Positions 33,327 through 41,065 of a DNA stretch of 55,242 nt are shown here, piece after piece (position 1 is the stretch's first letter; each line of letters starts with the position of its first letter). The stretch is taken from assembly GCA_910585635.1 (NCBI GenBank), contig CAJUFE010000029.1, positions 1-55,242 of the forward strand. The letters are read 5' to 3'. Origin of the DNA: an uncultured Lachnospiraceae bacterium (GTDB lineage Bacteria > Bacillota > Clostridia > Lachnospirales > Lachnospiraceae). The notes under the pieces are model-generated. The model did not search any database. It had not been told where the DNA came from and worked only from the letters and a program-made list of their open reading frames with translations. The translations under genes and the position numbers were made by a program.

Positions 33327-36008
33327 ATGGTAAAGACCATGCGGCAGCAGATCCTGGAATATATCCAGGAAATGTCAAAAAATTTGAGAGAATGTGATCT
33401 GGAACAATGTACCGCCAATGGAGTCAGCAGCAGGTTCATGATATCCAGAAGCCTGGCTTCCCAGTACCTGAACGATCTGGCCAGAGAAGATCGGTTTGTA
33501 AAGATCAAGACCCGCCCGGTAGCATTTCTGTCCAAGTATCAGCTGGAAAAAGACAGTGGGAAAAAGATCGAGCAGGATAGCTTTCTGTCCTACGAAGAGC
33601 TGATCCGGTCCCTTCACGGTAAACAGCAGAATTTTGCCAAGGCGATCGGTCATCAATATGCATTGCGGGACTGCATCGACAAGATCAAGACCGCCATTGA
33701 TTATCCGCGGGGAGGTCTGCCGGTGATGATCTATGGGGCTCATGGAAGTGGGAAGACATTTCTGGCCCACAGGATCCGGGATTACTTTTTTGACCAGGGA
33801 CTTTTGAAGCATGATGACCAATGTGTCTATCTGAATTGCAACCGGCTGGATGAGGGGAGATTAAAATACGCTCTTTTCGGATATGTGGATGGCCAGAACA
33901 AGGTCTGTCCCGGCGCTCTGCATAAGGCTAAGGACGGGCTGGTGATCTTGGATGATATTTCTTTCATGGGACCGGACGTGCAGGAGAGTCTGCTGCAGTA
34001 TCTGGATCAGGGGACTTACTGCTATGCTGGTTCCAGTAAGATCAGCACCAGCGGAGCGCGGCTGGTCCTGGTGGCGGCAGAGCCCCCCGGAAAAGTATTT
34101 ACCAGTCATTTTCTCGATCATTTCCCTTCCATCATCGAGATACCGCCGCTGAAGGACAGGACGATCCGGGAAAAGCAGGCGCTGATCCTCCACTTTTTTG
34201 AGCAGCAGGCCCTCCACTCTTCTTGTGAGATCCTTCTGGGGGATAAGGTGGTGGCCTATCTGATGAACCAGAGCAGCAAATGTGAGGTCCTTTTTTTAAA
34301 ACAGCAGGTCACCCTTATATTTGCCAGAGCCTACCAGAAGGGAGAGCCCCAGATCCGCGTGGGCATCGACCACATATCCGGCAGTTCCGATATCACGGAT
34401 GTATACAGTGATGAGACATATCATCCCCTGGAGTACTACAACTATCAGGAGCCGGATATCTATAGGAAATTCGGGGAACCCTTCGGAGCGCTTTATGAAC
34501 GATATCAGGAGCAGGAGATCGATACAGAAAGGTTCTGCGAGGAAAGCTTTCAGCTGGTAACAAAGTTCAATGATCTTGTGATCTTCAATAAGGATTATCT
34601 GGAAATGCCCCTGAAACGCTACGAAAAATATGTGGACAGTGTCAGTGATCTGACAGAAAGCACGACCAATATCCGGATCTCGGATCTCATCCGGAGCATA
34701 CTGGCCAAATATCTGTATCTGCAGTCGTATTATCCGGAAACCGGGGGATATGTACAGGATATGGAGAACGTTCTGGAGAGCCTGGAACAGATACATCCGG
34801 ATGCCTTTGCATTTACCCAGGAGTTTTCCGATACGCTGGAGAGAAATTTTGGTATGGCGCTCAGCGAGCTCCACAAGATCATATTTTTTCTTACCCAGTT
34901 GTTATACAGCAATGATCTGACCAGAAGGCCGACCCTGGCGCTCATTATGTGTCATGGAAATGCGACGGCTTCCTCCATTGCAAATGTGGTAAATTCCCTG
35001 CTGGCGGCCCATATCCTTGATGCCTTTGACATGCCTCTGACCAGTACGGTGGAGGATATCCTGGTCCTGGTGAAGGATTATCTGCGGGCAAAGAGATCCT
35101 ATGAGACACTGATCTTGATCGTGGATATGGGGTCCCTCACCAGGATCGCGGAAGAACTGGGATCCTTTGAACATGTTAATGTGATGCTGGTCAGCAACGT
35201 GTCCACCCCCCTGGCCCTGCATATAGGTTCTATGATCCAGCAAGACCTTACGTTGGAAGAGATCCAGGGTCATCTGGATGAGGTAAAGACCGAATGTCAG
35301 ATCATCCTTAAGCGCAACAAGGAGAAGGCGATCTTGTTCACCAGTGAAAATGGGGTGGATGTGGCTGACCGGACAAGGCTCTTGTTTGAAAAAAGCATCC
35401 CTATAAAGACCAATTTAAAACTGATCTCCTGTGATCCCCTTCATCTGGCGGGGAAAGAGGGAACGGACCTGTTCCACAAATATGATATTTTGTTTGTGGA
35501 GGGGATCGTTGATCCGAAGCTTCCCGGGATCGAGTTCATCGATCTGGGAGAGATCGTGAGCTTCCAGGCTATGGACCGCATCGACCAGCTTCTTGGCGGA
35601 TTTCTCAGCGAAGAGGAGATGGAGATCTTCAGAAGGAACCTTTTGAAGAATTTTTCGCTGGAGAATCTGATGGAAGCTCTTACGATCCTGAATCCGGGTC
35701 CACTGTTGAATATGGTGGAGGAGGCCATGCTCCGGCTGATGCAGTTGATCCGATATAAGATCCCGGAGAAGACACTGATCGGTCTGTATGTTCATGTGTG
35801 TTGCTTTGTGGAGCGGATGGTGACCCGGATGCCAGTGCGCACTCACGAGGATCTGGAACGTTTCCAGACAGAGGAGCAGGAGTTTATCCGAAAATTTCTG
35901 GCGGCATTTGAAAAGATCGCGGGACACTACAATATAGAGATCCCCATGAGCGAGATCGCCTATATCTATGATTATATCGAAATGAGCAAGACCGTGCAGC
36001 CGATATAA
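33327..36008 (+). CDS. LevR-like PTS-responsive regulator (AAA+ with PRD and EIIA domains)
   Basis: Order over ~893 residues: an N-terminal winged helix-turn-helix (SRFMISRSLASQYLNDLARED); an AAA+ domain with Walker A GAHGSGKT (about 137) and Walker B GLVILDDI (about 203); a first PRD; an EIIA-Man-like domain with His in IMCHGNATASS (about 540); and a C-terminal PRD with VHVCCFVERM (about 820). LevR-type proteins activate sigma-54 promoters of their PTS genes. The sigma-54 contact loop GAFTGA is not present (GYVDGQNKVCPG stands there) and Walker B ends in DD, so classic activation is doubtful. The frame is open from 33237; 33327 is preferred from homology and is uncertain. Confidence 0.85.
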   Translation: MVKTMRQQILEYIQEMSKNLRECDLEQCTANGVSSRFMISRSLASQYLNDLAREDRFVKIKTRPVAFLSKYQLEKDSGKKIEQDSFLSYEELIRSLHGKQQNFAKAIGHQYALRDCIDKIKTAIDYPRGGLPVMIYGAHGSGKTFLAHRIRDYFFDQGLLKHDDQCVYLNCNRLDEGRLKYALFGYVDGQNKVCPGALHKAKDGLVILDDISFMGPDVQESLLQYLDQGTYCYAGSSKISTSGARLVLVAAEPPGKVFTSHFLDHFPSIIEIPPLKDRTIREKQALILHFFEQQALHSSCEILLGDKVVAYLMNQSSKCEVLFLKQQVTLIFARAYQKGEPQIRVGIDHISGSSDITDVYSDETYHPLEYYNYQEPDIYRKFGEPFGALYERYQEQEIDTERFCEESFQLVTKFNDLVIFNKDYLEMPLKRYEKYVDSVSDLTESTTNIRISDLIRSILAKYLYLQSYYPETGGYVQDMENVLESLEQIHPDAFAFTQEFSDTLERNFGMALSELHKIIFFLTQLLYSNDLTRRPTLALIMCHGNATASSIANVVNSLLAAHILDAFDMPLTSTVEDILVLVKDYLRAKRSYETLILIVDMGSLTRIAEELGSFEHVNVMLVSNVSTPLALHIGSMIQQDLTLEEIQGHLDEVKTECQIILKRNKEKAILFTSENGVDVADRTRLLFEKSIPIKTNLKLISCDPLHLAGKEGTDLFHKYDILFVEGIVDPKLPGIEFIDLGEIVSFQAMDRIDQLLGGFLSEEEMEIFRRNLLKNFSLENLMEALTILNPGPLLNMVEEAMLRLMQLIRYKIPEKTLIGLYVHVCCFVERMVTRMPVRTHEDLERFQTEEQEFIRKFLAAFEKIAGHYNIEIPMSEIAYIYDYIEMSKTVQPI

Positions 36009-36020
36009 GGAGGGAGCATG

Positions 36021-36710
36021 ATGATAAGAGCCGTGATCTTTGACATGGATGGTCTGATGATCGATAGCGAGCGGATGGCTTATGAAGGCTATGTAGTGGA
36101 GTGTGCGAAGCTGGGTCTTACAATGGATAGAGGATTTTATCAAACCGTGATGGGGACTACGGTAGCCGTTGCGGCCCAAAAATTCTATGACCGGTTTGGT
36201 GCTTCTTTTCCTCTGGGTGAGCTGGTAGATACGGTACTCAGCCATATGGATGACCGATTTGAAAAAGAAGGGGTCCCACTGAAGAAGGGATTGAAAGAAC
36301 TGCTGACGTATTTAAAGGCAAATGGATACAAGACGGTAGTAGCCACCTCCAGTACCCGGGATCGGGTGGACAAGATCTTGCAGATGGCAGGCCTGACGGG
36401 ATATTTTGATGATCTCATCTGCGGAGACGAGGTGGAGAAAGGAAAGCCCGATCCAGAGGTCTTCTTAAGAGCATGCCAAAAGGCAGGCGTGCAGCCTCAG
36501 GACGCATTGGTCCTGGAGGATTCTGAGGCAGGGATCCAGGCAGCCTTCTCGGCTGGTATCCCTGTGATCTGTGTGCCGGATATGAAATATCCGCAGAAAG
36601 AGGATGAAGAGAAGACAGACATGATCGTGGATTCTCTGCTGGATGTTCTGGAACTGTTACAAAGGATCGATATGCAGGCCGCAAAAAGTAGACCGCGAAA
36701 AGAAAAATAG
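36021..36710 (+). CDS. HAD hydrolase, beta-phosphoglucomutase-like
   Basis: This 229-residue phosphatase or mutase has HAD motif I FDMDGLMIDSE, a Thr/Ser in VVATSST, Lys in EKGKPDPEVF and the acidic pair in LVLEDSEAGIQAA. The cap is the small helical type of the PGM-like subfamily. Directly after the PTS regulator, it may act on the imported sugar phosphate. AGGAGGG lies upstream; of the two adjacent ATGs (36018, 36021) the second has better spacing. Confidence 0.9.
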   Translation: MIRAVIFDMDGLMIDSERMAYEGYVVECAKLGLTMDRGFYQTVMGTTVAVAAQKFYDRFGASFPLGELVDTVLSHMDDRFEKEGVPLKKGLKELLTYLKANGYKTVVATSSTRDRVDKILQMAGLTGYFDDLICGDEVEKGKPDPEVFLRACQKAGVQPQDALVLEDSEAGIQAAFSAGIPVICVPDMKYPQKEDEEKTDMIVDSLLDVLELLQRIDMQAAKSRPRKEK

Positions 36711-36739
36711 TAATGATCGGCTGATCCTGCGGCTATCCC

Positions 36740-36794
36740 TTGACAAGGTTTGTCCAAAGTGATATGCTCATAGACAGAAAAAGAACGTATGTTC
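36740..36794 (+). promoter_or_regulatory. Promoter with LexA (SOS) box
   Basis: TTGACA (36740-36745) and TATGCT (36763-36768) are 17 bases apart. GAACGTATGTTC at 36783-36794 matches the Gram-positive LexA/DinR box core GAAC-N4-GTTC, placed just after the expected transcription start where a repressor would block initiation. The first gene downstream is a Y-family DNA polymerase, a common SOS target. Confidence 0.85.
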
Positions 36795-36819
36795 TATATG
36801 GCGCGACAGGTCGATCACG

Positions 36820-36848
36820 GTAACAGTCCAAGGTATCTGGAGCGTTAC
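36820..36848 (+). repeat. Short hairpin repeat GTAACAGT...GTTAC, copy 1
   Basis: This is a 29-base near-palindrome in the leader of the polymerase gene: GTAACAGTCCA, then AGGTATCTGG, then AGCGTTAC. A close relative occurs at 40910-40937 (GTAACAGTTCA, GGTATCTGAA, TTGTTAC). Changes partly keep the pairing, which suggests an RNA or DNA hairpin kept for function or spread as a small repeat. Confidence 0.65.
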
Positions 36849-36985
36849 CGATCGCATAATGTGGCGGCATGTGTGAGAAGCTAAAGGATGGACGGACAGA
36901 GCAGGCAAACGGTGTTGGCAAAAGGAGCCAGCAGATGGGACCAGCGACCGGATCGGCGAACATCGGTAAAGAGGAGGCAGGGACT

Positions 36986-38521
36986 ATGGCAGAGAGGGAG
37001 CGCACCTATATCGCGATCGATCTGAAGTCCTTCTATGCCTCTGTGGAGTGTATGGAGCGGAAGCTGGACCCGTTGACCACGAACCTGGTGGTGGCGGACG
37101 AGAGCCGGACGGAGAAGACGATCTGCCTGGCGGTGAGCCCTTCCTTAAAGGCCTACGGCATATCGGGCCGGGCCCGCCTGTTCGAGGTGGTGCAGCGAGT
37201 GAAGGAGGTCAATGCCTTAAGGAGGCGGAACGCGCCGGGGCGGCTGCTTTCCGGCTCCTCCGCAGATGACCTGATGCTGCGTGCGGACCCTTCCTTGGCG
37301 GTGGACTATATCGTGGCTCCGCCCCGCATGGCCCTCTATATGGAGCGGAGCACAGAAGTTTACCAGACCTATCTGCGGTTCGTGGCCCCGGAGGATATCC
37401 ATGTGTATTCGATCGATGAGGTGTTCATGGATGTGACCGACTATCTGGACACCTACGGCCTCACGGCCAGGGAACTGGCCAGGGAGATGATCCGGGCGGT
37501 CTTTTCCGCCACGGGGATCACCGCCACCGCCGGGATCGGGACGAACCTGTACCTGGCTAAGGTAGCCATGGATATCGTGGCGAAGCATATCCAGCCGGAC
37601 CCGGATGGGGTGCGGATCGCCGAGCTGGACGAGATGGCCTACCGGCATAAGCTCTGGAGCTACCGGCCATTGACCCATATCTGGCGGGTGGGGCCGGGGT
37701 ATGCGAAACGGTTGGAGGAGCAGGGGCTCTTCACCATGGGGGATATCGCCCGGTGCTCCATCGGCAAGCGTACGGACTATTATAATGAGGAGCTGCTCTA
37801 TCGGATGTTCGGCGTCAATGCGGAGCTTTTGATCGACCATGCCTGGGGGTGGGAGCCCTGCACCATGAAGGAGATCAAGGCCTATAAGCCAGAGAACAGC
37901 AGCATCGGCTCCGGCCAGGTGTTGACCTGTCCCTATCCCTTCCAGAAGGCCAGGCTGGTGGTCCGGGAGATGGCCGACCTTTTGGCGCTGGATCTGGTGG
38001 ACAAGGGACTGGTGACCGACCAGATCGTGCTGACGGTGGGGTATGCCAGCGAGAACCTGACTGACCGGGAGGCCGGCAGGTCTTATAAGGGTCCGGTGAC
38101 CACAGACCGGTACGGGCGGAAGGTCCCCAAGCATGCCCACGGGACCGAGAACCTGGAGCGGAAGACCTCCTCCACAAAGCAGATCGTGGAGGGGGCTATG
38201 GCGCTGTTCGACCGGATCGTGGACCCGGAGCTGATGGTCCGGCGCGTGTACATCACAGCCTGCCGGATCATGGACGAGGCAGCCGCACACCGCAAGGAGC
38301 AGATGGAGGTGGAGCAGCTGGACCTGTTCACGGACTACGGAGCCCTGGAGGAAAGGCGGAGAGAGGAGGAGGCCGCTCTGGCTCAGGAAAAGAAGCTCCA
38401 GCAGGCCATGCTGGAGATCAAAAAGAGGTTCGGCAAAGGCGCGGTCTTAAAGGGGATGAGCCTGGAAGAGGGGGCCACCGCCAGGGAGAGGAGCCGACAG
38501 ATCGGGGGACATAAGGCATAA
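36986..38521 (+). CDS. Y-family DNA polymerase (DinB/UvrX-like)
   Basis: This is a translesion DNA polymerase of 511 residues. The catalytic acidic residues are in IAIDLKSFYASVECMERK (start) and VYSIDEVFMDVTDYL (about 150). The finger region, a helix-hairpin-helix (THIWRVGPGYAKRLEEQGLFTMGDIA) and a little-finger domain follow. The C terminus holds EQLDLFTDY, a QLxLF-type clamp-binding motif. The ATG at 36986 has AGGAGG 8 bases upstream and begins MAERERTYIAID; the longer frame to 36869 is likely leader. A LexA box controls it. A YolD-like gene follows, a frequent partner of such polymerases. Confidence 0.92.
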   Translation: MAERERTYIAIDLKSFYASVECMERKLDPLTTNLVVADESRTEKTICLAVSPSLKAYGISGRARLFEVVQRVKEVNALRRRNAPGRLLSGSSADDLMLRADPSLAVDYIVAPPRMALYMERSTEVYQTYLRFVAPEDIHVYSIDEVFMDVTDYLDTYGLTARELAREMIRAVFSATGITATAGIGTNLYLAKVAMDIVAKHIQPDPDGVRIAELDEMAYRHKLWSYRPLTHIWRVGPGYAKRLEEQGLFTMGDIARCSIGKRTDYYNEELLYRMFGVNAELLIDHAWGWEPCTMKEIKAYKPENSSIGSGQVLTCPYPFQKARLVVREMADLLALDLVDKGLVTDQIVLTVGYASENLTDREAGRSYKGPVTTDRYGRKVPKHAHGTENLERKTSSTKQIVEGAMALFDRIVDPELMVRRVYITACRIMDEAAAHRKEQMEVEQLDLFTDYGALEERRREEEAALAQEKKLQQAMLEIKKRFGKGAVLKGMSLEEGATARERSRQIGGHKA

Positions 38522-38714
38522 GACGCAGAGCATAAGGATGGGCGCAGAGCGGGGGACCTGTACCATGGGGATACCTTTTGCCAGTTGACCGGCGAGCGTA
38601 TCTGGACCGGATGATGCTGGATGGGATGATGTGCCAGACGCTCTTTTGTCTGCGGTGGGATAGTAGGATAGCCAGTGAAAAAGAGTTTGAAGGATAGGGC
38701 GGCAGGTAGGATGG

Positions 38715-38788
38715 CAGGATAGAGAGAGGGATAGGATATGGATAGGGCGGCAGGATAAAGAGAGAGGAGTGGGATATGGATAGGGAGG
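38715..38788 (+). repeat. Imperfect tandem repeat (2 x ~37 bp) in a purine-rich spacer
   Basis: CAGGATAGAGAGAGG...GGATATGGATAGGG (38715-38750) is repeated as CAGGATAAAGAGAGAGG...GGATATGGATAGGG (38751-38788). It lies in the ~290-base purine-rich gap between the polymerase and YolD-like genes, which otherwise shows no gene. Confidence 0.6.
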
Positions 38789-38812
38789 TCAGATCATGGA
38801 GAGGGGGCGCAG

Positions 38813-39283
38813 ATGAAGGTGAAGGGAAGGTATGAGGCGCTTGCCGGTCATGAAGGGGCAGATCGCTATGCGGATATCATCGAGCTTCCCCACCCCACCT
38901 CGTCAGTCCATCCCAGGATGTCGTTAGCCGACCGGGCGGCGCAGTTCTCGCCCTTTGCGGCGTTGACGGGGTATGAGGACACGGTCCGGGAGGCTGGGCG
39001 TCTGACAGAGGAGTGGGTGGAGCCGGATGAGGACAGCCGGGCGGAGCTGGACCGGAAGCTGGCCTTGCTCCAGTCCCATCTGCAGGAGGGGCCGGAGGTG
39101 ACGATCGCCTTTTTCCAGCCGGATGAGCGGAAGGAGGGAGGGGCATACCGGTCCCTGTCTGGCCAGCTGACAAGGATCGATCCCTATGGGCGCATACTGC
39201 GCCTGGCCGACGGGACTGCCCTTTCAATGGACTATATCGTCCAGATCCAGAGCGGTCTTTTTGACCACAGCCCGGAGGGCTGA
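38813..39283 (+). CDS. YolD-like protein
   Basis: The 156-residue protein carries the YolD-like pattern (MSLADRAAQFSPFAALTGYEDTVREAGRLTEE, and a C-terminal RIDPYGRILRLADGTALSMDYIVQIQ). YolD-like proteins are often encoded beside UvrX-type Y-family polymerases and are thought to regulate or assist them, although the activity is unproven. A GAGGGGGC site precedes the ATG. It probably belongs to the same damage-response group. Confidence 0.85.
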   Translation: MKVKGRYEALAGHEGADRYADIIELPHPTSSVHPRMSLADRAAQFSPFAALTGYEDTVREAGRLTEEWVEPDEDSRAELDRKLALLQSHLQEGPEVTIAFFQPDERKEGGAYRSLSGQLTRIDPYGRILRLADGTALSMDYIVQIQSGLFDHSPEG

Positions 39284-39343
39284 CATAGAGAAAAAAGTAC
39301 GAAAGAGAAAGGGTTAGAGAAGGAGACAAAAGGAGATAAAAGG

Positions 39344-39721
39344 ATGTGGTTTTGGTGGTTTATGTTATTTTGTGATCTGCTGGTCCCGGTCCTGATGATC
39401 CTGGGCGGATGGATGATGTGGAAGCATCCGCCTAAGAAGATCAATATGGCCATAGGCTATCGGACGGCCCGCTCGACCAAAAATATCGATACCTGGAGGT
39501 TCGCACAGGACTATTGCGGCCATCTGTGGTGGAAGATCGGCTGGACGATGCTGCTGCCCTCTCTGCTGGTCCACCTCCCCTTTTATGGCCGTTCAGAGGG
39601 AGCGGTGGGCACACTGGGCGGCATCTTATGTTCCATACAGTGCATCGTGATGATCGGATCCATCTTTCCCACGGAGCGGGCGTTGAAGAAGACGTTCACG
39701 AGGGAAGGGGTGCGGAGGTAG
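39344..39721 (+). CDS. SdpI-family membrane protein
   Basis: This 125-residue protein has three or four hydrophobic segments and the SdpI hallmark GYRTARSTKNIDTWRFAQ after the first pair of helices. B. subtilis SdpI gives immunity to the killing peptide SdpC; most homologues are orphans like this one, with no SdpABC-like genes nearby. A purine-rich ribosome site (AAGGAGA) lies upstream. Confidence 0.85.
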   Translation: MWFWWFMLFCDLLVPVLMILGGWMMWKHPPKKINMAIGYRTARSTKNIDTWRFAQDYCGHLWWKIGWTMLLPSLLVHLPFYGRSEGAVGTLGGILCSIQCIVMIGSIFPTERALKKTFTREGVRR

Positions 39722-39768
39722 GTCCTTCCCGGAGCGGATCCATTTCACAGAAAAATACAAAAGACCGG

Positions 39769-39797
39769 TTGACGAGCATGCCGGATCGTGATAGACT
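39769..39797 (+). promoter_or_regulatory. Promoter for the thiamine-precursor transporter operon
   Basis: TTGACG (39769-39774), a 17-base spacer and TAGACT (39792-39797) place the transcription start immediately before the TPP riboswitch. Confidence 0.7.
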
Positions 39798-39805
39798 TAT
39801 CTTCG

Positions 39806-39905
39806 ACAATCGAGAGGGGTGCTGGTAGATGGCCGGCTGAGATAAGATAGAGGATATCTTAAACCCTGGAACCTGATCTGGATAATGCCAGCGTAGGAAG
39901 CATCC
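39806..39905 (+). promoter_or_regulatory. TPP riboswitch (THI element)
   Basis: The conserved TPP aptamer is plain: GAGGGGTGCT, GGCTGAGATAA, AACCCTGGAACCTGATCTGG (in two overlapping blocks) and ATAATGCCAGCGTAGGAAGC. Thiamine pyrophosphate binding normally folds this RNA so that a downstream terminator forms, and such a terminator is present at 39951. The transporter genes that follow are therefore expected to be made only when thiamine is scarce. Confidence 0.96.
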
Positions 39906-39950
39906 ACAAAAGTGGCCCGTTTTATAGGGAAGACCGTATCCCGCCTGGAA

Positions 39951-39976
39951 GATCCAGGCGGTTTTTTTGTGTGGCT
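39951..39976 (+). terminator. Riboswitch expression-platform terminator
   Basis: CCGCCTGGA (39951-39959) pairs with TCCAGGCGG followed by TTTTTTT. It lies ~45 bases after the TPP aptamer and before the permease start, as expected for riboswitch-controlled termination. Confidence 0.9.
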
Positions 39977-40040
39977 GGATGCCCTGGACGCGCGCAGGGG
40001 ATCCGGCCGCAGGGAGCGGAGAAAGGAAAGGTGTTGGACA

Positions 40041-40889
40041 TTGTCTCCAAAAACGGGGAAAAGTGAAAAAGCAGGAAAGACAGGAAAAGCAGGAAAGATA
40101 GCAAAAGCAGAGAAGACGGCAGGCAGGCTCTGGTCCTGCTCCGCCCTTTTGGCAGTCCTCCTGGTATGGCAGCTGGTGACCGGTATGGGGATCATAGATC
40201 CCTTCCTCCTGCCGTCGCCTATCCAGGTGGGAAAGGCCTTCATCCTGGAAACGCCTACACTGCTGGAGCATTCGGCGATCACCTTGTCGGAGGCATTTGT
40301 CGGTCTGGCACTGGGGATCTTCCTGGGAGGGGCTATGGCGGTGGTCATGGACTGGTCGGATGTCCTTTACCGGGCATTTTACCCCCTGATCGTATTGACC
40401 CAGACCATCCCCACTGTGGCGATCGCGCCCCTCTTGGTGCTGTGGTTCGGGTACGAGATGACGCCGAAGGTGGTCCTGATCGTCCTGACCACATTTTTCC
40501 CGATCGCGGTGGGGCTCTTGAACGGCTTTAAGTCGGCAGACCCTGATGCCGTCAACCTGCTGCGGGCCATGGGCGCCAGCCGGCGGCAGATCTTCCGATA
40601 TATCAAGCTGCCGGGCGCGATGAGCCAGTTTTTCTCCGGGCTGAAGATCTCGGTCTCCTACGCGGTGGTCGGGGCGGTGATCTCCGAATGGCTGGGGGGC
40701 TTTGGCGGGCTGGGGGTCTATATGACCCGGGTCCGGAAGGCCTTTTCCTTCGATAAGATGTTTGCCGTGATCTTCCTGGTCTCGGCGATCAGCCTGCTCT
40801 TGATGAGCGGGGTGGAGATGCTCCAGCGTCTGTGCATGCCCTGGAGCCGGCTGGAGGAGAAGGATGAGCAGAAGGGTAGGCAGAAGTGA
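40041..40889 (+). CDS. Thiamine-precursor ABC transporter permease (ThiX-like)
   Basis: This permease of the BPD_transp_1 class has about six helices and the EAA-type loop NGFKSADPDAVNLLRAMGASRRQIFRYIKLPGAM. The frame is open from 39912, upstream of the riboswitch terminator, so that start cannot be right for full transcripts. A TTG at 40041, with GGAAAGG about 9 bases before it, gives 282 residues with a Lys/Gly-rich head and is the likely start. With the binding protein and ATPase it should import an HMP-type pyrimidine. Confidence 0.88.
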   Translation: MSPKTGKSEKAGKTGKAGKIAKAEKTAGRLWSCSALLAVLLVWQLVTGMGIIDPFLLPSPIQVGKAFILETPTLLEHSAITLSEAFVGLALGIFLGGAMAVVMDWSDVLYRAFYPLIVLTQTIPTVAIAPLLVLWFGYEMTPKVVLIVLTTFFPIAVGLLNGFKSADPDAVNLLRAMGASRRQIFRYIKLPGAMSQFFSGLKISVSYAVVGAVISEWLGGFGGLGVYMTRVRKAFSFDKMFAVIFLVSAISLLLMSGVEMLQRLCMPWSRLEEKDEQKGRQK

Positions 40890-40909
40890 GCCAAAAGGGT
40901 GGGGCTGTG

Positions 40910-40937
40910 TAACAGTTCAGGGTATCTGAATTGTTAC
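40910..40937 (+). repeat. Short hairpin repeat GTAACAGT...GTTAC, copy 2
   Basis: This is a relative of the hairpin at 36820. GTAACAGTTCAG pairs with CTGAATTGTTAC with one mismatch around a GGTAT loop. It lies just after the permease stop and abuts the larger palindromic repeat that starts at 40938. Confidence 0.65.
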
Positions 40938-41033
40938 GGGGCTGTCGAAAAATGCGATGATCCTGGCGTATAGGGTATTGACAGCAACGAGTCTGATGCT
41001 ATATATCGTGTGGATCGGGGTGTTGCGACAGTC
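40938..41033 (+). repeat. Palindromic dispersed repeat, copy 2 (inside the thi operon)
   Basis: GGGGCTGTCG starts the element and CGACAGTC ends it, enclosing ATGCGATGATCCT near the left arm and GCTATATATC...TGGATCGG near the right. The same inner blocks occur in copy 4 (50568), showing common descent. This copy has lost some pairing. It separates the permease and binding-protein genes of one operon. Confidence 0.75.
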
Positions 41034-41065
41034 TGAGAAAACAGGATAAGGAGGAACAGCATAAG

